This document shows positions 22,159 through 33,640 of a stretch of DNA of 64,000 nt, one piece after another. Origin of the DNA: Adiantum capillus-veneris (Eukaryota; Streptophyta; Polypodiopsida; Polypodiales; Pteridaceae); NCBI GenBank assembly GCA_014529385.2, contig CM043942.1, forward strand, positions 37,110,969 to 37,174,968, in the 5' to 3' direction. Under the pieces are notes generated by a model. The model had not been told where the DNA came from. It ran no database searches and saw nothing but the letters and a program-made list of their open reading frames with translations. How positions within the stretch are numbered: the first letter of the stretch is position 1; every line of letters begins with the position of its first letter. The position numbers and the translations under genes are program-made.

Positions 22159-23945
22159 ATGGTGTCTCAAAGGAATCAGACCAGCCGAGACGAAGCTTCA
22201 AGTACATCCACAGAAATTACAAGAGAGCAAATTTGGATCTATCTGATTGGCCACTACAAAGGACTTCCATGCTATGAGGATGTCAATTGGAATTTGTACA
22301 TCAAGACAAAGAAAGATACAGAGGAAACTCGGACATCTCAACATGTGGAAGTTGAAACAGCGAAGAATGTACTACACCCACATCCAGATTTCATGGAAGA
22401 CTGTATGGGACCAATTTACATGAGGCACGGAAAATACATCGACAATGAGATAGAAATGTTGTACAAGGATCAACTTAGAGATCTCTACGCATATCCTCCA
22501 AGTATTTTTTTGTACAAAGCTCAAGATGGGAAACGGAAAATTGGTACCCTTTATGTAGATGAGGACGGTCGCTACTACAAAGCTGCCACAAATCATGAAG
22601 TTCCTGCAGAGAGTAACCAATATTTTGCAGCTGAAATGTTTGGATCAAGAGGGGAAGACTACAAATCTGAAGGTGGTAATGTTTATCATTTAGTCATGGC
22701 TTTACCTCTTGATATGCAACTATAAGTGTTAACAGTTGTCATTGCACAAATGAGTGGCACAACACAAGGAACAACATGGAAAGACACGGCACAAGTCTCG
22801 TGCACCGCACCAGCACAAGACAAAGCACAAACACACCAAATTGCACAAACAGGGAATATGCCAGAAGTACCAGCTACGGGACCAACTATGAAGATATCAC
22901 AACTTCAAAAAGAACTAGCTCGGTCTCAAGAGCTACTTAACAAAGCACAAGAAGTCATATCATCAGGCATTAAACAGATGCCAACATCAGATATGGAACC
23001 CTCTCGGATGGGGGGATTTCAAACTCAACAAAGAGACCCTATCTCTTCAAGAGTGGGATTAAGAAGTCCAATTTTACAAGAAGCAGTGTCCTTTTCAGGA
23101 GCCCAAGTGGAATTTCAAGAAGCATTGGAAGATGCCAAGTCGGAGGAGAGACCACCCAAAATTCACAATGCCAAATGTAGAAGGTCAGGCGAGCTATATA
23201 TGGTTGACTTAGATCAAGAGGATGTGGGATTATACAAATTTTGGAATTATAAGACTAAGTCTACCACATACTACATATTCTTAGATCCCAAACCTGGAGA
23301 ATTAAGTAAAATCAAAAAGTTATATTGGTTTAAATCTGTGAACCCAATAGGTCAATATGTCATTGTGGTCGACAAATACGGTAGGCACTATGAAATAGCC
23401 GATGTGAAAAATATGGATGAGTTTACCATCTATGGGCATCAGGTAAGTCACATACTTGGACCCCGTCCAAAAGCACCATCCAGGGAAACGAAAAACAAAG
23501 ATTCGGTTTGATCTTCACCCTCGGTGCAAACCTCACCAAAATCAACTCGGAAACATAGCCCTAAGGCTATGCAGAAGCCCCATGTCAAAGACCATATGCT
23601 GATGGAAGAATTAGCATTACGACTGCTATAAAGCATGGATAGTGATTTGTTTTTGTATGCAAGAAATAATGGAAGCTATTTTCAGCTTCTCAAGGACAAG
23701 AATATGGAGGATAAAGAGACGAAGCCAGTGGATACACCTAAGTCAGTCGTAATTTACAGGTTCATGCATGCAAAGAAGAGGTCATATCTATATCTAGATA
23801 CCACAGGAAACCATTATCAGCAGTATTATGGAGAGCTGCCTCGTCCAAAGGGTGCACATGTTGAGATAGCAACATATTGCAACCAATGTGCCATTGGTCA
23901 TTTAGTGAAGGATTGCCCAACAAAGCTCTACATGGAAAAGAAGAA
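22159..23945 (+). pseudogene. Element K pre-gag ORF (ORF1) with three related modules and a knuckle-like motif
   Basis: A single frame runs from ATG 22159 to about 23945, interrupted only by TAA 22723-22725, TGA 23509-23511 and TAA 23629-23631, so about 600 codons were once continuous. Three segments share a Y/F-rich pattern with Y-V/L-x-x-D-x-x-G-x-Y/H-Y. They are D-E-D-G-R-Y-Y (about 22560), D-K-Y-G-R-H-Y-E (about 23370) and D-T-T-G-N-H-Y-Q (about 23800). The middle one carries K-P-G-E-L and aligns with element A at 1-300. Near the end C-N-Q-C-A-I-G-H-L-V-K-D-C is a zinc knuckle one residue short. I recognise no known family or function. Confidence 0.55.
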
Positions 23946-23949
23946 GCAA

Positions 23950-24549
23950 CCTCTTTCTCTTCTTCTTACTAGGACCTGGGGCACTTCTTCCTTACTTCTT
24001 TGTGGTCCTCTTCCCAATAGGCATCACTAATGTATTCTCTAGCTTTGATGCCTTCTCCAAGGTGACTACACTTAGCACTTTTGTCTTTCCCTTTTCCTCT
24101 TGGGTTAATCCACTGGTTCCTTCATCTTCCTTAATTTTGATGCCATAATCATTAGACCTGGTTAGCACCTGTCTTGGCAATGGATACATGTCTCCCCCCA
24201 TCCTTGGTGGCTTATCACATTACGGGCTGATGTGGCCCAACTCTCCACAATTATAACATGTGGGCGTCTGCCTCCAGAACCTACCATTGCTTTGTCCAAC
24301 ACCATTCCTAGGTCTTTCTTCACCTCCTGGCTGATTTGCAAACCTCCCTCGACCTCGATTATTTCCCACTTGACCTAGCATGTTTAGGCTGAGAAAGTGG
24401 TGGGAAAGTGATTGGGGGCCCACTTTCCCACCCCGCCCCCAATCGTACCTAGCTAGGTATGTGGTGCGTCCCGAGCAGAAGCTCATGATGTTGAGGTAAG
24501 TCACAATGTGAGAATTATTGTGAGAATCTGCCCAAAACTTCTTGTGCAA
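23950..24549 (-). pseudogene. Gag zinc-knuckle fragment of another element (J)
   Basis: The minus-strand frame 24220-24549 has a Gly/Arg-rich stretch (N-N-R-G-R-G-R-F) and C-Y-N-C-G-E-L-G-H-I-S-P, then a stop where another codon stood before the final Cys. It continues in the same region as 23992-24201 with D-K-P-P. This is the C-terminal gag of a retrotransposon in the opposite orientation to element K, which it truncates at about 23948. Confidence 0.6.
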
Positions 24550-24735
24550 TGGCTACTTGATGACTGGCTAAGAAGCGAGGAAATGCCGGCTCGCGACAAT
24601 GACAATTTGAAGCAAGCATCATGTGCTTGGTATGAAAGAGTTGATGCTTTTTTTTACTGCTCAACCCATTTGAGCAGGCAAATCATCAACATCAAGTCAA
24701 ATGATCAAAACTCCATCACTCTTAAGGCGCAGTAG
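24550..24735 (+). pseudogene. Ty1/copia RT scrap
   Basis: The plus frame ending at 24735 reads L-K-Q-A-S-C-A-W-Y-E-R-V-D-A-F-F. This is the copia RT motif usually written L-K-Q-A-P-R-A-W-Y. Only about 40 residues are recognisable. Confidence 0.55.
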
Positions 24736-25689
24736 TGTGTCAAAGAGCGCACGTGCCTGAACCTGGCAGTAGTGCTCGAGAAAACGTTTTTTCCGAAAAC
24801 TTAGAAAACCTAGATTTGAGATGTTGTAGTACAAGGTTTTTACACAATTTTTTCTTACCTTCAAATAAAATACCTAAACCAAGATTTTTTCAAGCATTGG
24901 CATGAGGGCAAGTGTCGTAGGTGTAAGCTCGACCGGGACACCACTCTTTTGTCAAAGGTTTCCAAACTCGAGGTCCATGTGTTGCTCCTCTCCATCTTTG
25001 ATCCTTCAACTTCAACCTATGTCAAATATAGACGAGCGCTATTCACAAAGCTAGGTTAAGGGAGCGAAGTTAGAGACGAAAAAAATTGACCCCTAAGTAA
25101 GACACATTTTTAAAGGCAAGAAACTTGAAAAAATCTTGCTTACATGTTATGTTGTGATTTGCTGGCCCTTGAGTGTCTCTAATGCTTAAAAGACCTAAAA
25201 AATGTGAAGTTTTTTAGAAGCAGCATTCAAAGAAATGTAAAGAATATTGATTTTGCTATCATTCGATTCGTCTTTTCATGAGGAATTTGGTGCAATCTCT
25301 AAATATTAAAACTGATTAGATTTGTAAAATCCCCCTGAAAATACCATTTTTCCACAAAACGTCTCTAAAGTGGCTCTTTTATCCTATAGGCCTTCTAAAT
25401 AGGATTCAACTAAATCTAGGTTTTTGTGGTGCCACCATAAGGGGATCCAAACTATGAAGTTGTATGAGAGGGTCAACAAATGTTCACAAGGAAAGAAAGC
25501 CTATAACGAGTTCTTTGTCTACATGGCTCAAACACTTCATGCAACTTAGCTAATTAGTTATCAAAGTCCCATTGGTTGTATTATATGAAGTGGAAAAGAG
25601 ATGTGTAGCATGCTAATCGCATTGAAAAAAATGAATGCCCACTATGTTGGGTTGAAAGGCACAACTCACACATGTAACATGGTAGCTTT

Positions 25690-25935
25690 TCACTCGAAGA
25701 AGGACTACGAAACATAGGTGTTGTATGTCTCTACTCAAAAAACATATGAAAGAGTTATGTGCATAGGAGCACTGCCTAGAATTGTCCACCCAACCATATG
25801 AATCCCATGCTTATGTTAGCCTAGCCTATCCGTTCACACTTGGGCGGACATGACCCAAGATTACGATGTGTTTGGCTACACATGCTCCTTGATCCTGATA
25901 CTATAGCTGACATGACATTTCCTCCCTCTGGTGCA
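25690..25935 (+). repeat. Diverged direct repeat, left copy
   Basis: Shares AAACATATGAAAGAG, CCCATGCTTAT, GACATGACCCAAG and GGCTACACA words in the same order as 28015-28320. It could be an LTR remnant. Confidence 0.5.
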
Positions 25936-27660
25936 AAGTTTATGTCATCGTAAACATCCTAGGACTCCTAATAAGGGAAAAAACTTGCCTGAGTTCAACC
26001 TTAGACTTACAAGTACCTTGCATTTATGTGCTACAAATCTCATTAGGGAAAATATGAACCCCAACAGCTCCCTTTAGAGTCAAAGATGCTTTTGGAATAT
26101 ACTTTCTTCACCAATGAGAATGGGCTTGTAGCCACGGTCCCACCAATTTTTTATTTTAAATGTCATAACTTGAGCACTTTAACTTCAAATTTGTCAGACA
26201 ATAGTGCATTTGGAGCACATTTCCGAGCTCGTTTTATAGATATGTTACATGATATAGTTTTGAGGTATGTAGATATGGGCTATCCATACCCCCCCTTTTA
26301 TGTCCTATTGTTGACTGAAATTTGATTGGTTGCTCTTACAATTTGGGGTTCATATTTTTCCTAATGTTAGACCAATCATCCCATACTAGTTGGTTGGAAA
26401 ATATTATGCCCCTCTTAAGTACTTGTCATATACCCGTCTTTGGACATATTTAAACCACTAGCCACATGAGATCTTGAGAGAGATAGAACATTTGTTCAAG
26501 ACGTCACTATTATTGGGTCGGCATCTTTGGTCTTGTACCCAAAACTTTCTTGTCCAAATCAAAATAACTCTTCTTCCCATTTAAGTACACACACATTCCT
26601 AGTTTAACCTTCACCCATAGGTTAATAGGGTCAATAAGTCTCTCACCTTACGATGTGTCATTATGTAGAGTGGCTTCTTTTGTCTTGGGACTTACACTGA
26701 GCTCTTGACTGGTTTTCAGTCTTTAGCCTTAAGAGATTACACTTTGGCTACTACTAGGTTAACTTAAGATCTTCCTTTACTCTCTTATCTTCTTACTCTT
26801 CTTCCTTTAAGGAAGTTATTTGTCCGCATATAAAACTTCTCTATCAAGTCTAAATACCTCTTGAACTTCACTTTCTACATGTGTGTTGAAAGCTGAGGGA
26901 AAAAAAGGGAAAAAGTGCTCTCAGATGAAACCATTTGTACCATACCATATGGCTTCATTCAAGGTCACTTTGCTGACAAAGTCTTTTGAGGATAATAATA
27001 TATTGTTCATTGAGACTAGATATTTAGATCCTTAACGTACTTGGTAGCATTTATGTGTGATACTATCTTTCGGTTTCCCTTTGGTCATTTAACTCACATA
27101 GGAAGTGACTTGTCCATGGGTGACAACTAGAATCCCTCCATCATTTGAGTATGACCAATTGAGAGACTAAATGTTCTAGATGATGACACACTAAGGTGCC
27201 TCCTACATGTGAGATTACTGAGGGACCAAGGTGGCTATGCACAAACCACTTGATTGAATTCCTTTCATATTCTTAGGTATCCATGCAAAACTGCCTTTTA
27301 ATTGTTACCAACCCATCATCTTAAGATGTCTCAATATGCGTTTTAATTTTAATGTCTTTATCAAGGGTGTAAGTTCATAAAATTTATCTTGTTTTTGCAG
27401 CCCAAGTGAGTTAGATAGAATTGACTTTGTAAGCTAGCATCCATTTAATGCTAACATGCTATCGAGTAGGCATTCCAAATTCATACTCATCTTTAGTGGA
27501 GGATTTTCGGTGGAGGTGACTTCATCCGCCCTTAATTTTTTTTGTGTCAGGTCTTCATACTTTTGTGCCAATTTCAAATGATTTGCCTTCATCCACTAAA
27601 GTACCTCTATGGTACCAAATTGAATACACCAATTCTCTCACCAATGTGCGGCCGTATGTA

Positions 27661-27907
27661 TCTCCAGTGTTTCATGCACTTTGTTTCTTTATAGTGCATG
27701 CCAATACATGATCTTTACTAGGGTTTTACACCCTCTTTTGTCCTGTTGTCCTGTCCATACAAGTGAAAACACTTCTACCTAGCGCTTGTCTCCACGTTTC
27801 ATGCACTTTGTTTCTTAATAAGTGCATGTCAATACATGAACTTTACTAGGGTTTTACACCCTCTTTTGTTCTATCTATAGAGAAAAAACACTTTTGCCTA
27901 GCGTTTG
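27661..27907. repeat. Two-unit tandem duplication, 128 and 119 bp
   Basis: Unit starts TCTCCA at 27661 and 27789, with a third truncated start at 27908. Both contain TTTCATGCACTTTGTTTCTT and ACTAGGGTTTTACACCCTC. Confidence 0.8.
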
Positions 27908-28014
27908 TCTCCATATATGTATGTAAGCATATATAAGACACTCTCTTTTTCACCACTCAGGTGTGTGTGTGAACAAATAATTACTCATAAGGATTTTTCA
28001 TGCTCTAATCCCAA

Positions 28015-28320
28015 TGAAACATAAACGTCGTATGCCTCGAGTTAGAAAACATATGAAAGAGCTCTCTTGTGAGTTCTTTGGATAGGATCACTGATTACAA
28101 TTGTCTACCCAACCATAGGAGTCTCATGCTTATATAAGCCTAGCTTGACACTTCACACTGACATGACCCAAGTCTACAGTGTGTCGGGCTACACACCTCT
28201 ATGGATGTCCCTCCTCAAATCTTGTGTGGACTTCACCCTCAAGATGGGTATACACGGTATGCTCCATGAGTGCTTCTTGGTCCCGATGCTAGAGATGGCA
28301 TAATTGACTACCTCTCTTGT
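28015..28320 (+). repeat. Diverged direct repeat, right copy
   Basis: Second copy of the 25690 repeat. It has a TATA-like GCTTATATAAGCC near 28130 and an extra internal segment not present in the left copy. Confidence 0.5.
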
Positions 28321-29574
28321 TTTGCTAAATCCTCACCCCCCACTACGTGTGTCCCGAGGAAAGCAACTTCCACCCTCAATCTTAGTTGAAATTGGCTTTA
28401 GTTCAAGCTTGAAAACAAAGACACATGAAAAAATATCAGAGCAACTAACCATGAGTACTTAGAGAATTTTGTTGGAATTGCCTTTCTTTAGAAAAGGAGG
28501 ATCTATGTCCACGAGATTGTAGCTCGTTTACACTAGAGAACCTTTGTCATGATGATAAATTCATATTTTGATTTTAGCCTCTTAAGCCTAGGCTAAATGT
28601 GTCAATTAGTAAATGAATCTCTATTTAGGGACGTGTTGACCCCCAATGTCAACTACGGGGAGTTTGTCCAATGTCTTGTGCCAGCCATAGAGGCTACAAG
28701 CACACAAGCTGTATACATAGACAAGCTCTACGACTATAGATGGTGTGTCACTCACCTCTTGTGCCACTGCCGCTGAGGTAATCTTGCATGCATTGAGAGG
28801 AAGAATCCATCATGCTATTGACCACCCTCCTTGCTATTGCCGTACTCCCACTGCTCGATCGCCAATGCCCTCTCTCTCTCTCACGCTCACATACAGATAG
28901 AAGAAGAAGATAAGACAAGAGCAAGCTTCATACGTTCATAATTAATCAAAAGACTATTTATAAATTCTTATCTTTGGGTTGGGTCCATCCCTTTCACATA
29001 CGAACACGCACATTCATCCAGTTGGCACTAAACGAGTGGGGTGCACAGTCTAGTGCGCTTCTCATCAGCAATCACCAACCCTAGACTATAGACCTACATG
29101 ACCGACAAGACCGACCCATAACTGAATACAATTAATAATAATAAGGATGACACATAAAGTTAACATTCTTCCCTTCCTACTGTAAATTCCATCCTCGGAA
29201 TTTAGGAAGGTATGTTCAAAAAGTAGTAACTTGGTGGGTCCACTTGTATGGGTCTTGTAGTAGTTAAACATCTTGATGAGAGTAGTGGCCCATGGACGTG
29301 CTCTCAATCTAGGAGTTTAATTCTTTAAGATGATACACTTGTTCTTTGCAAGAGCTCGACTCTTTAGCTTCACTCGAACACTGCAAAATCAATCAAAAAT
29401 GGCACAATAACAGCATTCTCATAAACTTGATTGTGTACCGTATAGGTAGTTTAGAGTTTATAGAATCATCATCTACTTTGACTTGGAATGAATGTGTAAC
29501 ACCCAGATTGACTTCTCATTGGCGTCTAATACGTTGTTCTTGCTATCAAGCTTCAATCTTGGCTTGTATCTTTT

Positions 29575-29930
29575 TTAACTCAGCTTGTTCTTTTGCTGCT
29601 TCTTTTGATGGATGGCACACAATTCCTCTTGGCTCAGGGGATCATAGTATCTTTTGAATTTACTCCCATTGAGGAATCCAATGGTTTCAACTCCGTCTAA
29701 AGTCTCCACACAAAGGGTAATTTCGCATACTCTATATGGCCCTTTGCCAATGTATTCCAATTTTTTCTTCTGTTAGGCACTCCATACATAAGAACTTTAT
29801 CACCAACTTTGATGTCCTTGTTATTTAAATGGAGATCAAACCACTTCTTTCTCCTATCTTTCTCCACAAGGGCATTCCGCACAACCAATTGCCTCTCTTC
29901 CTGTAGCCTTTCGAGGATATATAAGTTGCA
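29575..29930 (-). pseudogene. Element E integrase C-terminal region
   Basis: Overlapping frames 29697-29888 and 29575-29760 give W-F-D-L-H...K-V-G-D-K-V-L, then K-G-P-Y-R-V and L-N-G-S-K-F-K-R-Y-Y, typical of the tail of plant gypsy integrases. A frameshift near 29740 separates them. Between 29340 and 29575 no coding is seen, which would be 3' UTR. Confidence 0.65.
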
Positions 29931-30865
29931 CGCGACTAATGGGTTACCATCCCAACCTTCTTGAGAAGATACTCAAAGACTAGGATGACGAACTCCCATG
30001 GCATTAGTGCTTCTTGAACATATACCATTTTAAATTGTTTGTAATCAATGGCCACTTTATAAGCAGTACAATAAGACCATAGAGCTCATGTAAGCTTCAA
30101 GTCCCAATCTGTATGATGAGCCTCTATCATCTTAGTTAAGATAGAAATTAGTGTCTTGTTGGTACTCTTAGCTTGGCCATTTTCTTGTGGATAATAAGGT
30201 GCAAATCTATGGTGGGATATCATGAATTCTGAGGTGAGTTCTTTTATCACTTCACTTATAAAATGGGTACCATTGTCACTCACAATCTGAGAGGGACATC
30301 CAAATCGTGTAATAATATTTTCAAAGAGGAACTTAGCTATTGTCTTTGCGTCGGCCTTGTGTGTAGCTTGAGCTTCAACCCATTTTGTCACATAGTGAGT
30401 AGCCACGATGATATATCAAGATTGACTACTAAGGGCTGTCGAACTAATTGGCCTCACAAAATCTAAGCCCCACTTTTCAAATTGTTGAGTCACCTTAATA
30501 GGATGTAGAGGCATCTTATCTTTTCTCTGTGGTCTTGCATAGCGTTGGCATTCATTACATCCTTTCATAAAGAGTGATGCATCCTTGAATAAAGTGGACC
30601 ACCAATAGCCTCACTGTAATATCTTTCTAGCCATCAATGCTCTTGAAAAGTGATCACTAGCTATGCCCATGTGTGCTTCTTGCAAACTGTAAAAATATTC
30701 ATCCTCATGGACACAACATCTAAGAATGTCATCTTTTCCTTGCTTATAGAGAGTTTTGGCAATCAAGCAATAGGGTTCGCATTCCTTGATTAACCTTCGA
30801 GGTACATCCTTTCTAAGCTCTTCCGGGGGGGGGGGGTTTATGAGACAAATGATCTTCCATAACAT
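29931..30865 (-). pseudogene. Element E integrase zinc module and DDE core
   Basis: Frame 30611-30865 has L-Y-K-Q-G-K-D and A-H-M-G-I-A-S-D-H-F. The segment 30440-30600 gives the C-x-x-C and W-G-L-D-F-V with the first Asp. Frame 30086-30406 gives I-V-S-D-N-G-T-H-F (second Asp), then N-G-Q-A-K-S-T-N-K where the expected catalytic Glu is Lys. A poly-G run near 30826 lies in the linker. Confidence 0.72.
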
Positions 30866-30899
30866 GTTTCTTGCCAGGTCTTACAACAACAATGAAATC

Positions 30900-31783
30900 A
30901 AACTCGAGCGAAACTAACAACCATTGTGTAATTCTTCCTGTGGAACATGGCTTATTTACTAAATACAACAACATTGATGATCTACATTAAACAAAAACTT
31001 GGTAGCAAGAAGGTAATATAAAAAACAATTTATAACATAAATCATAGCTAAACCTTCTCGCTCTTTAGTGGTGTAGTTCATCTCAACATCATTTAATTGG
31101 CGATTTGCAAAGTTAATAGGGTAGTCTAATTTATGTTCTCCTTGTTGAGTTAGAACACACCCAATAAAAAAGTTTGATGCATCAATATGCACATGAAAAA
31201 TTATATTTCATTTGGGCACTTGTAAGATTGGGACACTTGTCAAGGCCTTTTTTAATAACTCATAAGCATGGTCACACTCCTTGGTCCAGTGAAACTCGAT
31301 AAGAAGCTTGTACAATGGAGGAGCTACCTCAGCAAAGTTTAAAATAAACCGTCGATAATAACCAACATGGCCCATGAATCTTTGGACTCCCTTATAGTTC
31401 GTAGGTGGTGGCAAATTGGAAATGGCTTTAATTTTTATTTCATCTGTGGAAATCCCATTCTTGGATACTATATGCCCTAAAATGACTCCATGGTTAATCC
31501 AAAACTGGCATTTGAAAGGGTTCAATGAGACACGATACTATCTGCACCTTTCAAACACTTTTTCATAAACATGATAGATGCTTCTCCCAAGAGAAACAAA
31601 CACAAAGGTTATTTAGGAAAGCTTTAAAAAACTCCCTTAAATATTCTTTGAATGCAATGTTTATTAACTGCTGGAATGTAGCAGGGGCATTTGTCAAGCC
31701 AAATGCCATAATACAAAATGCAAACACTCCAATTTCAATATGAAAGTAGTTTTAGCTTGGTACTCTAGTGAAATCATGATTTG
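30900..31783 (-). pseudogene. Element E RT (C-terminal half) and RNase H
   Basis: Frame 31208-31525 has G-H-I-V-S-K-N-G-I and F-M-G-H-V-G-Y-Y-R-R-F. Frame 30959-31192 has H-I-D-A-S-N-F and T-K-E-R-E-G-L-A-M-I-Y. The part 31600-31783 has I-M-I-S-L-E-Y-Q-A-K-T-T-F, just downstream of the palm motif. Frames differ, so the copy is dead. The Y-x-D-D region between 31525 and 31690 is degenerate. Confidence 0.7.
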
Positions 31784-32010
31784 TGTTACCATATACATGT
31801 GGTAGTGATGTGTGTGAACACAGTAGGACCGTCGGGGCATTTTTTCCCTCTTTTGGAGGTTTTCCCCCCCGTGCATTGTATATACGCCCATCACTCTAGG
31901 GCTATCCATCTTTCCATTGCACACTAAATAACACACTCTCTATTGTGTGCCTTGAGCTTCCTTCGTCTTCTCCAAGCTGTGTACATTTCTCTGCAACCCT
32001 AATTCCAACA
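31784..32010 (+). repeat. 5' LTR of element F
   Basis: Starts TGTTACCATATAC and ends AATTCCAACA. It includes TGTATATACG as a TATA candidate near 31877. It matches 49033-49256. Confidence 0.92.
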
Positions 32011-32012
32011 AT

Positions 32013-32023
32013 TGGTATCAGAG
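32013..32023 (+). promoter_or_regulatory. Primer-binding site of element F (initiator-Met tRNA type)
   Basis: TGGTATCAGAG two bases after the LTR, the standard plant copia PBS complementary to the 3' end of initiator tRNA-Met. Confidence 0.92.
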
Positions 32024-32371
32024 TAGGTGCCGTCCTCCCGGGCTTAGTCGTCAACAGCTCTAGCACACACCTAGTCACTTTCTTCGATTTTTGTGAGCTT
32101 TGGCGAGCATTCACAGGTCGACAAAAATTTCAAGCGAGCTCGTAGAGCGTAGTCTGCTCAGATTTCTAATTCGGGCTCATCTCAGCCTACGGTTTCCACT
32201 ACAGGCAGTACTGCATAGGCTATTTTGTCATTTTGTGCAAAATTTTTGTTAGTGCCCTTTTTTACATAACAAGTGCCTTACAATCTTCTACAGTTTGTGC
32301 TATATAGCATGTTTTGTTTCCTCTTCGTTTCTCCTCTTTTTGGGCAATTTTCACATCAGGTGCAGCATTTA

Positions 32372-33360
32372 CCATGGCTGACAACAACATAGATGTGTTC
32401 AAGATGTTTGATGCTGCTGCTGAGGACAGGTTGGATGGGGACAATTACCCTATGTGAGCTTTCATGATGCAACATGTTCTTGTGTCAAAGAGCGTTTGGA
32501 ATATTGTGCAAGCCATTGATGTACATCCTGGTTCTGAGGATGCACGCGATGTTGATGATGTTGTAGGTCTTGCTGTAAGAATTGCTGCTATTGAGTTGTT
32601 TTGCCTACGGTAGAACAATCTCATTGGGATGTAAAGGATGTGTAGGCTCATGCATTGATTCTGTTCTCCGTGAAGCGCACCATTGTTCCTCACATTGGTT
32701 CAACAAAATCTGCAATACAAGCTTGGGATATTTTGGCTGGTCTTTAAACAAGTCGTAATGAGGCTAAAATTGGTTTGCTGTGTAAAGAACTGGAGTCGAA
32801 GATTATGCATGAGGAAGATGATATGGACACTTTCCTTGCTGGTGTCAAGGATATCAATGAGCAACTTATTTCTGCAGGTGAAGTCATTTCAGACAGTTGC
32901 CTTGTGCAGACTGTTCTTGATGCCTTACCAAATTCTTACCAGACTTCCGCTAGTACTTGGAGACTTATGATCCAAGGAAATCCTGAAGTTGTCAAGTTTG
33001 ATGCATTATGCACATTGCTGTTGCAAGAGTCACTTTCTAGAGAAAACAGGACTAGACAGTGTTTAGTTGAATAGGCTTTTATTGCTTCTCAAAGAAAGGG
33101 TGGTAACAACAATGCAACCACTTCTTATGGTTTTGCTGCGAGTGGCAAAACTTCTGTTCTGAATGCAACACTTTGTCCGGAAATTTGGGTGATAAGGGCA
33201 AAAAGAAGATGCGTTGCCATTATTGTAAAGCTAATGATCACTTGATCAAGCAGTGTCCTAAGTTGAAGGCCAAAGAGGCTAAGAAGAAAGAGGGTGGTTC
33301 CACTGCAAATGCTGGTTCCACTACAAATGCAGCCATTGTTGAGTCTTCTTTGAAAGGAGA
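32372..33360 (+). pseudogene. Element F gag with zinc knuckle
   Basis: Begins ATGGCTGACAAC (MADNNIDVFKMF). An in-frame TGA stands at 32456-32458 where copia gag usually has Trp (N-Y-P-M-stop). Later pieces (32775-33074) carry L-C-K-E-L-E-S and V-L-D-A-L-P-N-S-Y-Q-T. Frame 33173-33700 has C-H-Y-C-K-A-N-D-H-L-I-K-Q-C, a complete CX2CX4HX4C knuckle. Confidence 0.8.
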
Positions 33361-33640
33361 TGGTGATGCAGAATGGGCTTTTAGTGCAGGGTGTACTTAC
33401 AATCCTGCTGTCCGTGATGTATGCATGTCAATTGTTGTTGCGGATTCACATGTGTGGTATTTCAATAGTGGTTCTACAAAACACATTACCTCACATCATG
33501 AATTGTTTACCTCTCTGGAGTCTGTCCCTCATGGGAATTCTGTCACTTGTGCCAACAATGCCTCTTATTCGGTTCAGGGAGTTGGGTTGTGCTTACTACT
33601 GAAAATGGCAGTTCTTTCACACTTGTTGATGCACTTTATG
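33361..33640 (+). pseudogene. Element F protease, active-site Asp replaced
   Basis: W-Y-F-N-S-G-S-T-K-H-I at about 33455-33487 replaces the copia D-S-G-A/C-T-x-H motif with N-S-G. The catalytic Asp is therefore Asn, which should abolish activity. A frameshift near 33595 follows. Confidence 0.75.

Larger units (their letters stand above)
24736..29330. other. Gene-free stretch of old repeats
   Basis: No ORF over 80 codons with a recognisable motif. It contains a diverged repeat pair (25690-25935 and 28015-28320) and a local tandem duplication (27661-27907). Codon structure is absent and short ORFs on both strands are random-looking. Confidence 0.5.
29330..31783 (-). mobile_element. Element E: Ty3/gypsy remnant, interrupted by copia element F
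   Basis: The minus strand carries, from right to left, RT, RNase H, integrase zinc module, integrase core and C-terminus. At 31783 the RT sequence stops at the copia LTR and resumes at 49257-49275, where G-Y-N-Q-I completes the RT motif. The rest of RT, protease and gag are deleted. It has several frameshifts. Confidence 0.75.

Noticed and set aside
31525-31743. 72-codon plus-strand ORF beside the copia LTR
   Set aside because: It lies antisense to the element E RT region and has no motif.
32262-32693. Minus-strand ORFs of 60-82 codons
   Set aside because: Antisense to the copia gag of element F.
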